Under the pieces are notes generated by a model that did no database searches, was not told where the DNA came from, and was given only the letters and a program-made list of their open reading frames with translations. A stretch of 64,000 nucleotides of DNA. Source: Zygnema cylindricum. Taxonomy: Eukaryota; Streptophyta; Zygnematophyceae; Zygnematales; Zygnemataceae. The DNA lies in the NCBI GenBank assembly GCA_037447655.1, contig JBBHKE010003373.1, forward strand, positions 179,720 to 243,719. The letters are read 5' to 3'. The first letter of the stretch is position 1. Every line of letters begins with the position of its first letter. Of this stretch, positions 20,761 to 31,867 are shown in pieces. The position numbers and the translations under genes are program-made.

Positions 20761-22118
20761 ACCCTTGAGGAACTTAGAACACAAAAAAAAAACCTCGGGT
20801 GCCCGAAAAAAAAAACAGCAAAGGACCAAGCGGATACTTTACACGGATCATCTCATTCCTTTCACTTTCAGCGTCCCAAAATTTTGATAAATCTAGCAAA
20901 ACTTTCCCAAGCAAATGCTCTTCTTTTATCCTTGAAGGTGATGAAATGCGAAAGAAACTACACCAGAGTTCACAACTCTAATCGAATCTGTTTTTTCTTT
21001 TATTACCCAATATCATAAATTAGGGTTAAAAACACTATTTGTTTAAGTGGGGCCCATAATAAGCCACGTCGTTGGAAAACATAATTTAGAGTAGTTGAAA
21101 TAAAATTCCCTTAATACTAATAATTCAAGTGTACTTTTATACTGAATTTGCTCTAATAGTGATAATTCACCAGAATCGGTTTTTTGCACGAAATTGGGAT
21201 TTTTTATTTCTTTTCGTTTTCGCATTTAGGAGATGGGCTGTGTTTTTTTGGTTCATTTTTTTTGATTGGATTTTCCTGTTTTGGTTTAGTTTGTTTCAGT
21301 TTTGATTTGTTTAGACCCGATTGATTTTATTTTATTGGATTTGAACTGAACTGATTTGGTTACATGTGATTTGATTTGATTTGATTTGATTTCATTTGAA
21401 TTGATTCCGATTTGATTTGAATTGATTTCTATTCGGCTCAATTCGATTTAATTGCATTTGACTTCATTTCGTTTTGAATTGATCTCGAATCAAATTTGAA
21501 TTCATGTTATTTATTTCAAATCATTTCATTTTTTTAATGTGATTTTATTCGAATTCACTCCATTCCATTTCATTTCATTTGATTTCATCCGATTTCATTT
21601 GATTTGATTTTGTTTGATATGGTTTGATGCAATTGCATTTCATTGAATTCGATCGATTTCGATTTGATTTCATTTGATTTCAGTTGTTTCTATTTCATCT
21701 GGTTTGGAAATTTTAATTAATGACTGTTAATTAGTTATTTAATGATGATTGATTTAATGTTGATAGGTTTTTTTCTGTAACTGATACACGTCGGAAAGTA
21801 CTCAAGAATCCTTCAGAAAACCCTTCAAAAAAACTTAAAAAATCTTACCGGAATACAAAATTATAAAATGTTTGTATCACTATCTCGAATAATTGTGAGT
21901 TTTTATTTTGTACAAAATTAAGATTTTATGTAAATCAAAGTGGGTGGGAGTATGATTTTCATTTGACAAATTTATCGTTATTGAAAAATGAAAAGTTTAA
22001 CTAATAAGAGTTTAGAAACTTTTTTTTTTCAAGGGCCTCTTTTTGTTTTTTATGGGATTTGCATTTTTTTTATAGGATTTTAAAATTTAATAAGTTTTTT
22101 TTCTTTTTCTATATGCAG
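20761..22118. other. Noncoding stretch with GATTT-rich repeat
   Basis: No recognisable gene. Between about 21260 and 21720 it is a degenerate (GATTT)n repeat interleaved with GAATT and CATTT units. The rest is AT-rich. Confidence 0.6.
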
Positions 22119-22199
22119 GAATTGCCTTATATGGTCAACATTTCGGGTCACGTCCTCCCTCCACTCCCTAATCGAGATATTGATCTTTCGGAAACTTAA
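22119..22199 (+). pseudogene. Orphan terminal-exon-like segment
   Basis: A polypyrimidine tract and AG acceptor (…TATATGCAG) are followed by a 26-codon open frame ending in TAA (22197-22199). It encodes ELPYMVNISG, then HVLPPLPNRDIDLSET. The amino-acid composition is unlike the surrounding AT-rich DNA. I do not recognise the family. No upstream exon was identified. It may be the last exon of another decayed gene, as with AspRS and PSP to the left. Confidence 0.4.
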
Positions 22200-23125
22200 A
22201 AAAATAAGTTTTTTTTTGAAAAACTTACAACTGTTTTTCAAAAAAAGGTTTTTCGAAAAATTGTTTCTCTTGTTTTTGCCTCAACATTTTTTTTTTGTGG
22301 CGATGTTGATAATGAATAAGGAAAGGTTTATTGTATGGGTGTGTCTTCAAGTGAAAAGTGATGTCAAATTATAAAAAAGAAATAGGAATACTTCGGGGTT
22401 TTTATGAGGTTAACGATTTTAGGGTTTTTGCGGTTTTTAGAGGTTTTAAGGTTTTAAGGTTTTTATGGTTTTTAGGGTTTTTACGGGTTTAGAGTTTTTT
22501 AGGGTTTCTAGGATTTTTTTTTTTTGGTTTCCTGATAAACATTTAAATTTAATAATGATGGTATTTTGTGATATTATGGGGATTTGTGTCGTTGAAAATC
22601 AAATTGATAAAGCTATTTATTTTAAAATTTTAAGTGTTGGAATGGAAGGAATATATTGATTAAGTATTTGAAAATATCTAAGACCCTATTCGACCCCTAT
22701 TTGCACATTTTTTTCACTGTTATCATATACCAGTTAAATCAAAAATAGGCGTTTAAACGGTTAAATGATGTTTGAACGATTATTCTGACTTTTCTATATA
22801 TTTGAGAATGTAAACAATAAATAATTTAATCTGTACGAAAATATACCAAATGTACGACGATGTGAAAATATATGAAATATTTAAACACTATGGCATACGA
22901 AATATTCAAAAATAAGAAAATATTATTCTTTTCAAACCTTTGTCTCTTTTGTAAATTTCCAACCCTTTGATTTTTTATTTTAATCCCTTCTGACGGGAAA
23001 AGTTTCAAACTTGTTTTTTTTACGCTAAAAATGTGTTTAACGATGTAAACTCTCAATTTATTTAAAATAGGTTATAATTTTAAATACTATTTTTCGTTTT
23101 AAACGACACTATTTGCGGAAAGAAT
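22200..23125. other. Noncoding stretch with telomere-like degenerate repeats
   Basis: About 22380-22520 is built from GGTTTTTAGGGTTTTT-type units that resemble degenerate plant telomere repeat (TTTAGGG). The remainder is AT-rich with no gene. Confidence 0.5.
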
Positions 23126-23295
23126 AATTTTTTGGGAAAGAGAGTGGACAATGAAGGTGGTGAGGGGACGGGAGAGGAGGGAGGGAGGAGGGAGGGAGGA
23201 GGGAGGGAGGAGGGAGGAAGTGAGGAGGGAGGGGGAGGGAGAGGAGGGAGGGAGGAGGTGAGGAGGGAGGAGAGGAGGAGAAGAGGGTGTGTCCC
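23126..23295. repeat. Short GGGAGGA polypurine array
   Basis: About 170 bp of GGAGGGAGGAGGGA units, a smaller relative of the GGGA arrays. Confidence 0.9.
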
Positions 23296-24088
23296 CAAAA
23301 AAAAATGTGACATCTTCACCTTTTTTTTCTCCTTTATCCGTTTTTCCTCCCAATTATTCGGAAATAATACGGACACTTGTTTTAATAAATCTTACAAATT
23401 ATTATAAAATAAAGAAAGATAAAACGAAAACAACAAAAAAAAAATAAAAAAATTTGCAAAACTTTAACGTTAGAACAACAAAAGAAAATGATATAATTAT
23501 AATCCAAAAGAGACAACCTTTACACTAAAAAACCCTAAAAAACATTAACAATATTTCTCTCCTTTTTCCCAACTTTTCTCCAAAAGTTTCTCATTTGTCT
23601 CTATTTTCACAAAACTCTTTTACAGATATAAAAAAACAACTAACCTTTTCATACATATTCCCATATCTTCCCTTTTTTAAATCTCCCTTTTCTATATTCT
23701 CGTTTCAATTTTTTTTTCGTATTATTTTTCGTAACAATGTTCTAGCCCGATTTTATGCTTCGATTTTTCTGTTCCGTTTTCTGTTTCGATTTTTCGTTAC
23801 GTTTTTTGTTTCGATCTTTCATTTCGATTTTCCGTAAAACATTTTTTGCAGATCCTTTGTTTACTACTCTTTTTTCCCTCATAGTATTATATCCTTCATT
23901 TACGATAACTTTTTTTCGCGCTCCCAAAATTTTATATAATGCCAAATCGGCGATTAAAACCGAACTTCCCAAAATAAAATCCGGGAGGGAGAGATGCCGG
24001 TTTTCCGAGTAGGGGAGAGGGAGAGTGAAAGCCGCAATTGTTAGAAGGATTGCATTATAAATTAACCAAAATCACCCGCAAAAATTAT
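23296..24088. other. Noncoding AT-rich stretch
   Basis: No gene recognised. A short TTTCGATTTT/TTCCGTTTT repeat lies at about 23740-23850. The open frames here are pyrimidine-rich artefacts. Confidence 0.5.
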
Positions 24089-25661
24089 AAAAACATAATG
24101 AATAATGATTATACAGACTCATAACTGTATTTATATTGATTATACAGACTAATAGTTGTATTATTGTACTAACACTAATTATAAAATCAGTATTAGTCTA
24201 GTTATTAGTACTTATAATCCGTATTAGTACGGTCAGTATTAGTACAGCTTATTAATACGTATAATCAATATTAGTAAAGTTACGAGTCTGTATAATTACT
24301 ATTGGTTTAGTACGTATAATCAATATTAGTAAAGTTATGAGTCTGTATAATTACTATTGGTACGGTTATTATTATGTAACATTAGTACAAGTAGAGTTTG
24401 TTTGTATAATTAGTATTATTACAGTTTTTAGTATGTATAATTATTGTTTTACTGTTAGTAGTTTATATAATCAGTATTGGTTCACCTACACCGCCAATCG
24501 TTTTTAGCGTTGTGTTTATTCTAATTCCGTCCCGCTTTTTTTTTTATTATTCTCAAATAGAATTATCCACACTATTTAAAAAAAACCCTAATTCCTAATT
24601 AGAATAGACGATTTTTTCGAAAATTTTCAAATTCCCAATTAGCTTAAACCACGCTAATTATTCGTATACGCTAAAAAAACTTACACGCTAATAACGATTG
24701 GCGGTGTAGTTGTTTGTATAATTAGTTTTAGTGTGTCATTAGTACTACTGCACTTAGTTTATATAGTAGTTTGTATAATTAGTATTAACACAGTTATTAG
24801 TCTATATAGTTATGTTAGTACAGTTCTAAATACCGTTTAATTAGCATTAACACAGTTATTAGTGTGTATAATTAGTGTTAGTACGGTTATAAGTCCATAT
24901 AATTAGTGTTAGTGCAGTTAATAACACTGTATAATTAGTATTAGGACAGTTTTTAGTAATGTATAATTAGTATCAGGACAATGACTATATAATCATAATT
25001 TTTACAGATATTTGTCTGTATAATTAATACTAACTCAATTTTTTGTTTGTATAATTAGTATTTGTACAGTTGTTAGGTTGTTTAATTAATATTGGTACAG
25101 TTTTTAGTATGTATAATTAGTGTTAGTACAGTAATGAGTTAGTGTAATCAGTATTTGTTCAGTTATTAGTCTGTATAATTAGTATTAGCACAGTGCACAG
25201 TTACTAGTATGTATAACTTGTACTGGTAGTACTAATACTAGTGTGTAGTCTTTATTATTGGTGCTAATACAGTTATTGCTCACAGTAATTAGTGTTGTGT
25301 AATTAGTGTTAGTACACTTATTAGTAATATAGAATTAGTGTTGCTACAATGGTTAGTAATTTATAATTTGCAGTTTTCAGTAATGTATTAAGTTTTAGTC
25401 TTACTATTCGTCTGTATCATTAGTATTAACACAGTTATTAGTCTGTATAACTAGGAATATTGTAGTTATTAGTCTGTACAATTTGTATCAGTACTGTTTT
25501 TAGTCTGTACAATGAATATACTGATCAGTATAGTTTTTTGTCAGTATAAGTAGTATTAGCACATTATTAGTTCATGCAACTAGTATTTTTTAAATTTTGT
25601 ATAATAAGTATTTTTACAGTTATTAGCCTGTATAATTAGTGTGTGATTAGAGGTAGTATAG
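24089..25661. repeat. AT-rich satellite, left part
   Basis: Degenerate tandem repeat with a unit of about 30 bp, close to CAGTTATTAGTCTGTATAAT followed by TAGTATTAGTA. The first ~100 bp (to about 24185) run in the opposite orientation (ATTATACAGACTAATA) and the rest runs forward. A TIR element (24489-24706) is embedded in it and another borders it on the right. No coding content. Confidence 0.85.
24489..24706 (+). mobile_element. TA-flanked TIR element, 218 bp
   Basis: Ends CACCGCCAATCGTTTTTAGC and, in reverse complement, CACCGCCAATCGTTATTAGC; flanked by TA at 24487-24488 and 24707-24708. It is very similar over its whole length to the element at 25664-25880, which lies in opposite orientation. 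It has no ORF, so it must depend on a transposase elsewhere. Confidence 0.85.
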
Positions 25662-25663
25662 TA

Positions 25664-25880
25664 CACCGCCAATCGTTATTAGCGTGTAAGTTTTTTTAGC
25701 GTATACGAATAATTAGCGTGGTTTACGCTAATTGGGAATTTGAAAATTTTCGAAGAAATCGTCTATTCTAATAAAGAATTAGGTATTTTTTTAAATAGTG
25801 TGGATAATTCTATTTGAGAATAATAAAAAAAAAAAGCGGGACGGAATTAGCGTACACAACGCTTATAACGATTGGCGGTG
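25664..25880 (-). mobile_element. TA-flanked TIR element, 217 bp, inverted copy
   Basis: Reverse-oriented near-identical copy of the element at 24489-24706, again between TA dinucleotides (25662-25663 and 25881-25882). It lies three bases from the target duplication of Copia-2. Confidence 0.85.
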
Positions 25881-25890
25881 TAGTAGTACA

Positions 25891-26471
25891 TGTTAAAAGA
25901 CATTTCACGTCGGTTCAGTCCGTACGCATCATTACCTATGTTGGTCCGATCTTGGTCTTGAGCGTACGAATCATTAGATGCGTCGGTCAAGTCTTTGTCT
26001 TATTTTGTACCGGTTCATTTCATGTGTCAGTCCAGTCTTGCCGCCCTACGTACAAGTCATTTGGGCGACGGTCTCTTTTTGTCCTACGTATGTTTATTGT
26101 TTATATTAATTTTTTTTTGTAATTTACTTGTTGCTTCGTACTCTTTGTCGTTTGAGTCTACGTCGTTACTTTAGGTTTTAATTACTTTTGTAAATTGCCG
26201 CCCTAAAGTCAATCTATTACAATCTAGCTTACATTAAAATCTAGTCTACATACATTAGAATCTAGTCACGTAGAATTTTTATTACGATCCTTTTTGTTAC
26301 AGCGCACCAAAGAGCGCTTAAACACCACAGTAATTAGCACTGTGTATTTTGTATATAAGTGAATTTTCTCACTCAATGAAATTATCCGAAATACAAATCA
26401 ATTCTTCTCTCCAATGCATTGATCTTTCTCTTTTGTACAATTTCATGGCTTCCGCCAATCCACCTCCAATA
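25891..26471 (+). repeat. Copia-2 5' LTR
   Basis: 581 bp. A TATA-like TATATAA at 26352-26358 lies about 90 bp before the gag ATG at 26445-26447, which is inside the LTR: the last nine codons (MASANPPPI) are LTR-encoded. Confidence 0.9.
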
Positions 26472-26483
26472 GGTTATGGGCCT
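26472..26483 (+). other. Copia-2 primer-binding site
   Basis: GGTTATGGGCCT directly after the LTR, matching the anticodon arm of initiator tRNA-Met at 11 of 12 positions, as in Copia-1 and Copia-4. Confidence 0.8.
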
Positions 26484-29400
26484 AGCCATGCCACTTCTAA
26501 TAGTATCCAGAAGTTTGATGGCCAAAACTTATATGATTGGTCATTTTCAGCCATGCATTTTTTCAAACACGAGAAGACTTCAGACCATTTTATAGGAATT
26601 TCAAAACCTCCTATCCTTTCCTTTACCGATACACCAGCAGAAAAAAGCTACAAAAGAGTAGGAAATAACTACATGGAAACAAAAGGATGAGGATGCGCAC
26701 GCTCGCCTAGTGATGTCAATTACTACCGAGCTCACTCGTCTTATTCGCGGCGCCTCCTCTTCCGCCGAGGCTTGGAGTCATCTACAAGCAACTTACATTC
26801 AAACCGGATGGGCCGCTCGCCGAATTCAAAAACGAGTGTTTTTTAACTCCATGAAAAAGTCGTCGGAATCTATGCAGGATTCGATTAGCACAGTCGAATT
26901 GTCGGCCGGAAAATGCACCATGATAGGCGTGCATCTTTCCAACGAGGACCTCTCTTAAACCCTTTTGGGAGGACTCCCTCAAACCTTTTCCCCTATCATT
27001 TCCTCGTTTGACAATCTAGACCAATCCATTCCCTTTATCTCCCTTTGTACCAAACTTTTGCATGAAGAGACAAAACTTCTCTCTTTTTGTGCTCCAAATC
27101 TCTCTCATGCAAATGCATTTATTGCTGAAAATCAGAAGATTTACTCTGGGGGGGTGCAATGTTTGTTTTGCGCTTACTGCAAAACAAAAAGACATTCTGT
27201 TGAAGACTGTCGAAAATTGGCAAGGTGGAAAGCAGCCGAGGCTTCCAATCCCCCTCAAACTGGAGGGAATGTCAACGCTGCCTATGCCAACCCACCAGTT
27301 CTTCCCACCCCCCCACTCCCTCCACACCTTTCTTTCCCTCCATATTTTCCTTATCCTCACCATTATTCCCCTTGTCCATCCCTACCACAATCTTCTAACG
27401 CCGCAGCGCACTATGCCTCTTCAAACCCTGTTAACCTCTCCTGGTTGACCGCTTTCTCCCCACATTTTCCCTCTAATTATCCCACTCCAGTAGTTTCCCC
27501 ATTTGTCCCCCCTCCCTCACCAGAATTTGGATATTGCAACGTTGCCTATCATATCCCAAATTGTGTCACTCCGGATACTCAATTTCCACAAAGGTACGCT
27601 TTTTTATCTCTAACCCTTGACAATTGGCTAATAGATACTGGTGCTAGTCACCACCTTTCACCACGATGTGATTAGTTCACTCACCTTTCTCCTCTATCAT
27701 CTCCTATGCATATTCGTTTAGGAGACGACCGCATTCTGTTGGCTACTTATTCTAGCGACGTAAAAGTCCCTAATGTGTCGATTCACATGCGGAATGTACT
27801 ATTTGTTCCTGGTCTAGCTAGGAATTTATTTTTTGTCATAGTCGCCACTTCTGACGACTTAAAAGCTGAATTTAATAATGATAGAGTACCGTTTTTTGAT
27901 AGAAAAGACAATAGTAGTGTAGGTTTTGGCGTAGCACGAGATTCTATGTACGTCTTACAATCATATAGTATGCCAAATATATTTGCTTTAAGTGCTAGCG
28001 TCGAAAGTTCTCCACTTTGGCATTTAAGATATGGTCATTTAAATAGCGAAAAAATGCGTACTTTGCCAAATCTTGTAACTGGACTAAATTCATTATTTAA
28101 CAAATCTTTGGATTTTTGTCATGGTTGCGTGCAAGGAAAAATGCCGCGTCACTCATTTCCCATTAGCACTACCGTCATCACTGAACCACTTGCACTTGTA
28201 CACACAGACGTGTGTGGTCCCATGCGCACTCGTAGCTACAGTGGATCCTTTTATTTTGTCACTTTCATTGACAACGCCACTCGTTTTTCACATGTGTATC
28301 CAATCTGTCATAAATCTGACGCTTTTGCCCGATTTCAGGAATTTAAGGCGTTGGCAGAAAATTTTCACAACAAACGAATCAAGGTCGTGCGTAGTGACAA
28401 CGGTGGCGAATTTTTGTCCAACCAAGTTTTTGAATTTCTCATGCAATATAGAATCACGCGTCATTTAACGGCGCCTCGGACGCCACAAAAAAACGGCATT
28501 GCAAAAAGGTAAAATCGAACATTACATGACATGTCACGCTCCATGCTGTACTTTGCCAATTTGCCTTATGAATTTTGGGCGGAGGCTGTCGTTTGCGCAA
28601 ATTACTTACGCAATCTTTGTCTCACTAACGCTTTACCAAAATCTACTCCAATGGAAGCATGGTCCTTTGTCAAACTAGATATACGACACCTTAGAATCTT
28701 TGGTTGTGAAGCGTGGTATAAAGACCTCCTCCAATCGGACGGCAAATTGGGCACTCGCGCATTTCGTGGCATTTTCGTTGGGTACGCTCCAAATTCCAAA
28801 GCGTACCGCATCTGGAGTCATTCTCAGCATCGCGTCATCACCACCAGAGAAGCAACTTTCAACGAAAAGCCACTTCTCCAAACCTTGTCTCGTATGCCAT
28901 TCCCTTCCCCTCTTCCCCCATTATCCGACTTTCCTTCCCTCACCCTCTATGACCCTCTTCCCCAAAACCTTCCCCTTCAATCTTTTCAGCCATCTGAATT
29001 CACCTACCTTACACCTTCCCACCCCTCTCCTCTTAATCCTCCCAAATTTTTCCCCTCAACATCTTCAAGTCCCCCTCCTCCTCCATCTTCTCCAACCCTC
29101 GTTGTTTTCCCAGCTGCTCCTATCACTCGTGCCAGTCAGTCAGCTGCCCTTCCTCATCATCCTGTCACAAATTTTGAAGATAATTCCTCCTCTCCCACTC
29201 TTTCCCCAGATGATCCTCTTTTTGACAATCTTTCTCCCACAATTTTTTTCCCACTCACCTCTTCTTGGGCCTTTTGCTCCTTTTGAGCCTTCAGTTCTCG
29301 AGCTTGAGGCTTCCTCTCTTCCTAACCCCTCTCTTTTACCTTGCCGAAACCCCGCACGCTTTAGAGTACCCCCCTCTCGGCTTATTACTTCCATAGGCCA

Positions 29401-29918
29401 TGCATCTCTAGCTTATGCTTACTCCTTGAGGCTTCCTCTCTTCCTGACCCCTCTCTTTTACCTCGCCGAAACCCCGCACGCTTTAGAGTACCCCCCTCTT
29501 GGCTTATTACTTCTATAGGCCATGCCTCTCTAGCTTACGCTTACTCGGCTGGGGCCTCTACCTCTCTTATTTCAGCCCCTCTCTCTCTCAAAGCTGCCCT
29601 AAAACGTCCTAATGCCTCCCTTTGGAAAATCGCCGCTCTCTTTGGAAAATCGCCGCTGATGCTGAATTCAATGCCTTACTTTCCAACAAAACATGGAATC
29701 TTGTTCCCCTTCCCTTGGAAGAAAGGCAATCGGTTCGAAATGGGTCTTCCGTGTAAAACAAAAAGCGGATGGATCCGTGGACAAATAAGAAGCTCGCTTG
29801 GTGGCGAAGGGCTTTTCCCAAATCGAAGGTATAGAGTTCACTAAAACCTTTGCTCCTGTTGCTCGGTGACATCTATCCGCACTTTACTTGCTTTAGTTGC
29901 TGAACATGATTTCCATGT

Positions 29919-30046
29919 TGTAACTCTGAGACCTCCATAGGACCTCAGAGTAGGCAGCTCACACGAAGCCTCTAGGATAACCCTGACCCCTTTGTCTTTC
30001 AGCAAGAATAACTGCCACCCTGGCAAACAAAAACTCAGACCACCAA
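29919..30046 (-). mobile_element. LTR-end fragment of the MExxEF copia family inside Copia-2 RT
   Basis: On the minus strand this 128-bp piece carries TTGCCAGGGTGGCAGTTATT, GGGGTCAGGGTTATCCTAGA and ATGGAGGTCTCAGAG, the last part of the LTR found at 45135-46189, 50544-51595 and, more diverged, 33587-34786. Only the 3' end of that LTR is present. RT codons that should lie between HDFHV and KTIYGLKQ are missing, so insertion went with a deletion or the rest was lost afterwards. Confidence 0.82.
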
Positions 30047-31268
30047 AACAATCTATGGATTAAAACAATCCCCCCGTGTATGGAACCATACCATAGATGC
30101 CATTATGCGGAAAGAAGGATTTACCGGAATTGATGTCGATTTTAGCATTTACTCTCGTGGCTCTGGCACCTCTTTGATCATTGTTGCCATTTTTTTCGAC
30201 GATCTCCTTCTTGTTGGTCCTTCCCTCTGTGAAATCTCCAATGTCAAATCTCTCTTTGAGACCTATTTTGACATGGTCGATCTAGGTGAGCTCACTTATT
30301 ATTTGGGCATTCAAGTTTATCGTAATCGCTCGGCTCGCACCCTCTCTCTCTCTCAGGAGACCTTTATCTCTGATCTTTTGGAATGCTTTGGCATGGCAGA
30401 GTGCTCCTCCCTTTCCACTCCTTTAGATGCCAATGCCCCTCTCCTCCCTTCCACTGACTCCCTTCTCTCCCCCTCCCTCCATGCCACTTACGGCTCGATG
30501 GTCAGGGCCCTTATATACGCCATGCAGGCCACCCGCCCTGACATTGCCACAGCTGTCACTAAACTCAGTCAATTTCTTCAACGTCCTTCTCTTGATCATC
30601 TTGTCGCAGCCAAACGTGTCTTTTGTTATCTCCAACGTCAATCTCTTGATTATCTTGTCGCAGCCAAACGTGTCTTTTGTTATTTCCAAGGCACTAAAAC
30701 TCTTTGTCTCACATATTTTTCCTCTGGCTCTTGTGCTCTTACAGGTTTTGTTGATTCAAATTGGGCACAAGATAAGATTTCCTGCCGTTCCATTACTTGC
30801 TCGTGCTTCTTTTTGGGCAATGGTCTTATCTCTTGGTCATGCAAAAAGCAACCTACCACGGCATGCTCCAGCATTGAGGTGGAATATATGGTCGCTTGTC
30901 ACGCGGCCAAGGAAGCTGTTTGGCTTCGGACCCTGCTTTCCAATCTTGGGTTTCCCCCTTCAGCCCCTACTCCTATTTTTTCAGATTCCCAAGGGGCCCT
31001 TGCTTGGATCCGCAGTGCTGTTCACCACAAGCGGATGAAGCACATCGACATTCAGTATCATTATTCTCGGGAGCGGGCAAAAGATGGCACTCTCCAGTTT
31101 CTTTATGTCAAATCCACCGACCAGGTGGCCGATTATCTCACCAAGGCTCTTCATCGCCCTCACTTTGAGCAGTATCGCCTCTCTTCTGGGCTTCGTCTTC
31201 CTTCCTCTTGGCTAAATTTCCTTTTATTTTCATCTCAATCTACTTCCTAGTTTTCGCTTGAGGGGTGG

Positions 31269-31862
31269 TGTTAAAAGACATTTCGCGTCGGTTCAGTCCA
31301 TACGCGTCATTACATATATCGGCCCGGTCTTGGTCTTGTCCTTATGAATCATTAGATGCGTCGGTCAAGTTTGTCTTATTTTGTACCATTTCATTTCATG
31401 TGTCGGTCCGATCTTGCCGCCCTACGTAGAAGTCCTTTGGGCGACGGTCTCTTTTTGTCCTACGTATTTTTGTCCTACGTATGTTCATTGTTTGTATTAA
31501 TTCTCTTTTGTACTTTACTTGTTGCTTCGTACTCTTTGTCGTTTGAGCCTACGTCGTTACTTTAGGTCTTAATTACTTTTGTACATTGCCGCCCTAAAGT
31601 CAATCCGTTAGAATCTATCTTACTTTAGAATCTAGTCTACATACATTAGAATATAGTCACGTAGAATCTTGATTAGGATCCTCTTTGTTACAGCGCACCA
31701 AAGAGCGCTTAGACTCCACAGTAATTTGCACTGTGTATTTTGTTTATAAGTGAATTTTCTCACTCAATGAAATTATCCCAAATACAAATCAATTCCTCTC
31801 TCCAATGCATTGATCTTTCTCTTGTGTACAATTTCATGGCTTCCGCCAATCCACCTCCAATA
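31269..31862 (+). repeat. Copia-2 3' LTR
   Basis: 594 bp, TGTTAAAAGAC...CCAATA, ending with a copy of the gag start (MASANPPPI) and followed by the GTACA target duplication. It contains a small duplication of TTTTTGTCCTACGTA relative to the 5' LTR. Confidence 0.9.
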
Positions 31863-31867
31863 GTACA

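Larger units (their letters stand above)
26445..31250 (+). pseudogene. gag-pol: Copia-2 gag-pol, multiply disrupted
   Basis: Gag starts at 26445 in the LTR and reads through the primer-binding site (PPIGYGPSHA). Recognisable in order: gag (stops at 26688 and 26956), zinc knuckle C-AY-C-KTKR-H-SVED-C, protease IDTGAS (then TAG at 27673), pre-integrase WHLRYGH, integrase HTDVCGP and SDNGGEF. The catalytic Glu of the NGVAER motif is Lys (NGIAKR) and is followed by TAA at 28510. RT starts near 29600, is interrupted at 29919-30046, and resumes at TIYGLKQSPR with FFDD in place of YVDD. RNase H ends about 31190 (ADYLTKALH). Tandem duplications lie at 29303-29546 (122-bp unit), 29621-29660 (20-bp unit) and 30588-30695 (54-bp in-frame unit, LVAAKRVFCY twice). 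Clearly inactive. Confidence 0.9.
25891..31862 (+). mobile_element. Copia-2: full-length, decayed Ty1/copia retrotransposon
   Basis: 5972 bp bounded by a perfect 5-bp target duplication GTACA (25886-25890 and 31863-31867). LTRs are 25891-26471 and 31269-31862, starting TGTTAAAAGAC and ending CCAATA. The primer-binding site is GGTTATGGGCCT at 26472-26483, and the polypurine tract GAGGGGTGG precedes the 3' LTR. Inserted at the edge of a TIR element inside the AT-rich satellite. A fragment of a foreign LTR replaces the centre of its RT. Confidence 0.92.

Noticed and set aside
22380-22520. True interstitial telomere array
   Set aside because: Units vary in length (T4-T6, G2-G3) and no run of consecutive TTTAGGG is present.
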